Origin: Temnothorax longispinosus
Lineage: Eukaryota; Arthropoda; Insecta; Hymenoptera; Formicidae
Reading direction: 5' to 3'
Length of the DNA stretch: 64,000 nucleotides
Assembly: GCF_030848805.1 (NCBI RefSeq)
Contig: NC_092360.1
Location: 11,718,001-11,782,000 of the forward strand
Shown here: piece after piece, positions 63,445-64,000 of the stretch
Layout: every line of letters starts with the position of its first letter
Position numbering within the stretch: position 1 is the stretch's first letter
Program-made: the position numbers and the translations under genes
Notes under the pieces: generated by a model
Databases searched by the model: none
Seen by the model: only the letters and a program-made list of their open reading frames with translations
Told to the model about the DNA's origin: nothing

Positions 63445-64000
63445 GTATTTGTTTCTTTAATCTCTCTTAATTCTAAATATTGGCAGAACTATTAAACTTT
63501 CAGTATTTACAGTCGACTTTTGGTGATCAACAATTTCATATTTATATAAATACTCATATATGCACATATACAAAGAGAAATTTTTATTCGCTAAAAACAG
63601 TAAGAACTAACTATGAAAACTGTCTTTCAAGTTTTGAATCTAAATTTTATTTACTTATGTAATTTAATTTTTTGTTATAACGTTATAGTATAAAATTATC
63701 CAATTACATTCTAGATATCAGAAAGAAATATAATTAATAAGTCATATACATATTATATGTATATGTGTATACACACACATGACTTATTTGTTACACTTGT
63801 ATATATTGTGTACATGTATATATATGAAATAAATAAATATCAAATAAATATCAAGTAATAATAATTTTTGAATCATATAATAAATTAATAGCAGAAATAT
63901 CAAACACTCTCAAAACTACTATATATGTTTATTATAATATTACAACTAAGTTCGTAGTCCTCAGTTTCTGGATTGTTTTTTGCGAATATATATAATTTTC
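63445..64000. other. Probable NCAPD2 intron 19 (to window end)
   Basis: The sequence follows a donor (G/GTATTTG) and is AT-rich with TA- and CA-rich patches. I did not find a convincing final coding exon before base 64000. Confidence 0.5.

Overview
The window is nuclear DNA of an animal and almost certainly an insect. It is AT-rich, its genes have many short GT-AG introns, and it carries eukaryotic tRNA genes (one with an intron) and many small palindromic transposon relics. The overall look fits Hymenoptera, perhaps an ant; that finer placement is an inference, not something proved here. All gene models below were built by hand from splice signals, reading-frame continuity and recalled family sequences. 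No search was run.

Layout, left to right. (1) Bases 1-1765, minus strand: the start of a long intronless open frame that runs off the left edge (588 codons visible). It has ankyrin-like repeats and a HEPN-like RN-x3-H motif, and it is unlike the split genes around it. (2) 1.8-5.2 kb: mostly non-coding, with one orphan splice-bounded segment near 2.33 kb. (3) 5.2-9.7 kb: two complete, tail-to-tail metabolic genes, GALT (plus, Leloir pathway) and MOCS3/UBA4 (minus, sulfur carrier activation), with abutting poly(A) signals between them. (4) 9.7-16.4 kb: no gene recognised. (5) 16.4-34.3 kb, minus: a complete full-size ABCA transporter, nearest to the ABCA5 type, in 23 coding exons. Its 6.2-kb first intron holds the whole TPGS2 gene on the opposite strand. 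Two further upstream segments (36.8-38.0 kb) can be spliced in frame to it and may be an alternative N-terminus. (6) 38-51.5 kb: gene-poor, with microsatellites, foldback MITEs and a strongly GC- and CpG-rich block at 47.0-48.9 kb that looks like a promoter or 5' exon of an unseen gene. (7) 51.5-52.8 kb: tRNA-Tyr (with intron) and tRNA-Arg, both minus. (8) 53.6-54.8 kb, plus: COMMD5. (9) 56.0 kb to the right part of the window, plus: NCAPD2 (condensin I HEAT subunit), 19 coding exons visible and open at its 3' end.

The genes are unrelated housekeeping genes and show no sign of working as one system. The accessory layer is more unusual: a family of foldback MITEs shares a central GACCAATC core, one MITE sits inside another with a clear TTA duplication in an NCAPD2 intron, and a HEPN/ankyrin open frame lies at the left edge. 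That open frame is the best candidate for an under-described system.
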